15,992 bases of DNA from assembly GCA_030040035.1 (NCBI GenBank), contig JASHUJ010000048.1, forward strand, positions 1 through 15,992. Direction: 5' to 3'. This DNA comes from Thermoplasmata archaeon. GTDB lineage: Archaea; Thermoplasmatota; Thermoplasmata; Lutacidiplasmatales; UBA184. The notes below the pieces were generated by a model. It saw only the letters and a program-made list of their open reading frames with translations, made no database searches and was not told the DNA's origin. The position numbers and the translations under genes were made by a program. This document shows positions 14,197 to 15,992 of this stretch, in pieces. Position 1 is the first letter of the stretch, and each line of letters opens with the position of its first letter.

Positions 14197-15334
14197 GCGT
14201 CGCGAGGCGCGCGGCGCTCGCGGGGGCCGCCAGCTCGAGCACGCGGAAGCGCTCGAAGCCGAAGAGGAGGTTCTTCGCGGCGAGTCGCGTGCGGACCTCC
14301 TCCTCGGGAGAACGAGCGTCCCGCAGCGCCCGCTCGAGGAGGTTCGGGAAGCCCCAGGCGCCGAGGGCCTCGGCCTGGGATCCGTAGGCGAGTTCCGCGA
14401 GTCCCCCTCCCCGCGCGGCCGAGCGAACTCGCGTAAAGTTCACGAACACGGAGAGGTCGCTGGCCCCCGGGTCGCGCCAGTACTCCTCGTCGGACCGATG
14501 GCGCCGCACGCTGGCGAGGGTGCCCGACGGGTGGGCCCGGACGAGCTCCGGCTCTTCGAGCCCGTAGTCGAGCACGATCAACGACCCGCGCACGAGATGG
14601 TCCGCGACGGACCGGATCCACGCCTCGGCGTCCGGCGATATCTCCACGACCGTCCCGGGCTCGAGCGTCCGGGGCAGCGGGATCGATAGTTCGGGTTCCG
14701 GTATCCGGGCCTCGGCGGGCTCGAGTCGGCCGTCGTCGATCCGGAGCCCGAGCTCGCTCCAGCCCGACCCGGTCCAGCGGAGCCGGCGCGCCGGCAAGGC
14801 GTCGAGCAGCTCGTTCGCGAGCACGACGCCCTCGAACGGGCCCCGCTCTCCGACCGCGCTCTCGCGGACGAGCGGGATCCCGGCGGCCCGGGCCGCCGGC
14901 GCCGCGCGGTCCCACGCCTCGTCGGTCCGCGCTACCGACACGTCGAGCAGGTGGTACGTGATCCCGGCCGTCCCGCCCGGGGCCGCGGCGAGCGCCTCGA
15001 GGATCGCGGCGGCGAGCCGACCGTCGCCCACGCCGACCTCGAGGAGATCGAACGGCCGCTCGGTTCCGAGCGCGCGCCGGATCCCGAGGAGGCGGTGGGC
15101 GATCGTACGACCGAACAGCGGGTGGACGTGGGCCGCGGTGTAGAAGTCCCCGGCCGGTCCGAGGGGGCTCGCCGATCGCAGGTAGTATCCCACCCCTTCC
15201 CCGTAGAGGGCGACCTCCATGAACCGGACGAACGGCACGAACCCTCGATCGTCCGCGAAGCGCCGGAGCTCCGCGAGGATCCGATCGGTCCGCTCCGCGT
15301 CGTCGGCGGCCGGCGGGTTCGGTCCGCCGGGCAT
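14177..15334 (-). CDS. MidA/NDUFAF7-family SAM-dependent methyltransferase (COG1565)
   Basis: A 385-residue Rossmann-fold methyltransferase of the MidA/NDUFAF7 (DUF185) family. Family motifs appear in order: PFVRFMEVALYGEGVGYYL (34-52), AGDFYTAAHVHPLFG (61-75), the SAM-binding LLEVGVGDGRLA (97-108), ANELLDALPARR (173-184), VLDYGLEE (254-261) and SVFVNFTRV (295-303). Length is normal. The mitochondrial NDUFAF7 methylates an arginine of complex I subunit NDUFS2 (NuoD equivalent). Prokaryotic targets are not established, so a role in a complex-I-like enzyme is only suggestive. The ATG lies 22 bases after the PAC2-family gene, probably in one operon. The stop overlaps the end of the Gins51 gene. 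Confidence 0.88.
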   Translation of the reverse strand: MPGGPNPPAADDAERTDRILAELRRFADDRGFVPFVRFMEVALYGEGVGYYLRSASPLGPAGDFYTAAHVHPLFGRTIAHRLLGIRRALGTERPFDLLEVGVGDGRLAAAILEALAAAPGGTAGITYHLLDVSVARTDEAWDRAAPAARAAGIPLVRESAVGERGPFEGVVLANELLDALPARRLRWTGSGWSELGLRIDDGRLEPAEARIPEPELSIPLPRTLEPGTVVEISPDAEAWIRSVADHLVRGSLIVLDYGLEEPELVRAHPSGTLASVRRHRSDEEYWRDPGASDLSVFVNFTRVRSAARGGGLAELAYGSQAEALGAWGFPNLLERALRDARSPEEEVRTRLAAKNLLFGFERFRVLELAAPASAARLATLRWPAA

Positions 15335-15356
15335 GGACGTCCCGCGGACCGCCGGC

Positions 15357-15992
15357 TCAGCCGATGTAGCCGAGGTCCTCGCGCGGCGCGGCGCCCGGCG
15401 TCGGGGAGGGCTCGCTCGTCCGCTGCTCGGCCTCGTGGATCTTCTGCGCGATCCGGTCGATCTCCTTCGCCTTCGCCTCGAGGGCGGCGAGGTCGACCTT
15501 GAGATCGAGGACCTTGCCCAGCACCTTCAGCACGGCTTCCGCGCTCCGCGGATCGACGAAGTAGCCGCTCGTCTCGCCCATGAGGCACGCGCCCTCCATG
15601 CCGAAGAGCCGGCCGAGCCCGAGGAAGAGGCCGCTCGCGCCGATGAGCCCGCCCCCCGGGTCGTTCCGCGAGAAGACGACGCCCGACTTCGAGAGCGACT
15701 CCACGCGCGCCGCGTTGGTCGCCGCGCCGAGGACGCGGGGCGTCTCGACGACCCGGCCCTGGGCAAAGCCGGCGAGCGTGAACACTTCCCGCACGCCGAG
15801 CTGGTGGCAGTAGTCGAGCACCCGCTCGGTGATCTCGTACTGCCCCTCGGGGCTGATGCCCTGGTAGTCGCCCCCGAGCACCAGGAGATCGTGACGGGCC
15901 GACGCGGGCGCCTTCCAGTAGGAGAGGTCGTTCGAGACGAGCCGGATCACGCCGTCCTCGCCGACGTAGACCTGGGGCGGGAAGAACTTCGA
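15357..15992 (-). CDS. PAC2-family protein (proteasome assembly chaperone-like), 5' end outside window
   Basis: The visible 211 residues match the archaeal PAC2 family, whose members Pba/PAC1-2 help assemble or cap the 20S proteasome. The reading frame stays open to the window edge (KFFPPQVYVGEDGVIRL), so the N-terminus is missing and the in-frame GTG at 15948-15950 is not the true start. Landmarks are LLVLGGDYQGISPEGQYE, GVREVFTLAGFAQG, GLIGASGLFLGLGRLFGM and EGACLMGETSGYFVDP, then a helix (LDLKVDLAALEAKAKEID). A linker with Pro/Ser/Glu precedes the C-terminal EDLGYIG. That tail resembles but does not strictly match the HbYX motif (hydrophobic-Tyr-any) that docks into proteasome pockets. It precedes the MidA-type gene by 22 bases. 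Confidence 0.88.
   Translation of the reverse strand, partial: SKFFPPQVYVGEDGVIRLVSNDLSYWKAPASARHDLLVLGGDYQGISPEGQYEITERVLDYCHQLGVREVFTLAGFAQGRVVETPRVLGAATNAARVESLSKSGVVFSRNDPGGGLIGASGLFLGLGRLFGMEGACLMGETSGYFVDPRSAEAVLKVLGKVLDLKVDLAALEAKAKEIDRIAQKIHEAEQRTSEPSPTPGAAPREDLGYIG

Noticed and set aside
1..15992. CRISPR array, insertion sequence, integrase or attachment site
   Set aside because: No direct repeats with regular spacers, transposase-like or integrase-like proteins, or terminal inverted repeats were seen.

Overview
The window is very GC-rich DNA from an archaeon. The evidence is an archaeal/eukaryotic-type gene set: ribosomal proteins L15e and L18a/LX, prefoldin alpha, a Gins51-type replication factor, a PAC2 proteasome-assembly-type protein, an archaeal ArgS and a QueC of the preQ0/archaeosine route. 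Short AT-rich boxes, mostly about 25-38 bases before start codons, look like archaeal TATA elements feeding transcripts with little or no leader. Gene content and the L18a-prefoldin-FtsY order suggest a euryarchaeal lineage, probably a high-GC member of the Thermoplasmatota. That placement is inference. No tRNA, rRNA, CRISPR array, insertion sequence or phage gene was seen.

Layout. 88-1550 (+): a DUF92 membrane protein translationally coupled to queC. 1547-3809 (-): argS followed by mscL, the latter carrying a C-terminal zinc ribbon. 3865-4949 (+): a ThiI homologue that has lost its PP-loop motif, overlapped by a small proline-rich ORF. 5007-7019 (+): a large GMC flavoprotein of the long-chain-alcohol-oxidase type. 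7020-7246: no gene seen, only a promoter near its end. 7247-10156 (+): core cluster of L18a/LX, prefoldin alpha, FtsY, a TrmJ-like RNA methyltransferase and an unrecognised protein, the last four overlapping. 10170-12162 (-): a COG3375-type GNAT acyltransferase followed by an N-acylamino-acid racemase/o-succinylbenzoate-synthase-family enzyme. 12328-12942 (+): L15e. 12932-13405 (-): small TOPRIM protein. 13510-14196 (+): Gins51-like protein. 14177-15992 (-): PAC2 family protein, running off the window edge, followed by a MidA/NDUFAF7-type methyltransferase.

How they work together. Most genes are housekeeping: translation (ArgS, L18a, L15e, TrmJ, QueC), membrane targeting (FtsY), folding and proteolysis (prefoldin, PAC2) and replication (Gins51). 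The accessory parts are the racemase/acyltransferase pair, which looks like the core of an N-succinyl-amino-acid racemisation route, and the alcohol-oxidase-like flavoprotein. Genes are packed tightly: three of the four convergent pairs overlap at their 3' ends, and most co-directional neighbours overlap or lie within a few tens of bases.

The most unusual single item is the ThiI homologue. It keeps the NFLD, THUMP and the flanks of the ATP-binding loop, but has replaced the loop itself and lacks the cysteines expected of a sulfur-transfer enzyme. No clearly new multi-gene system was found.
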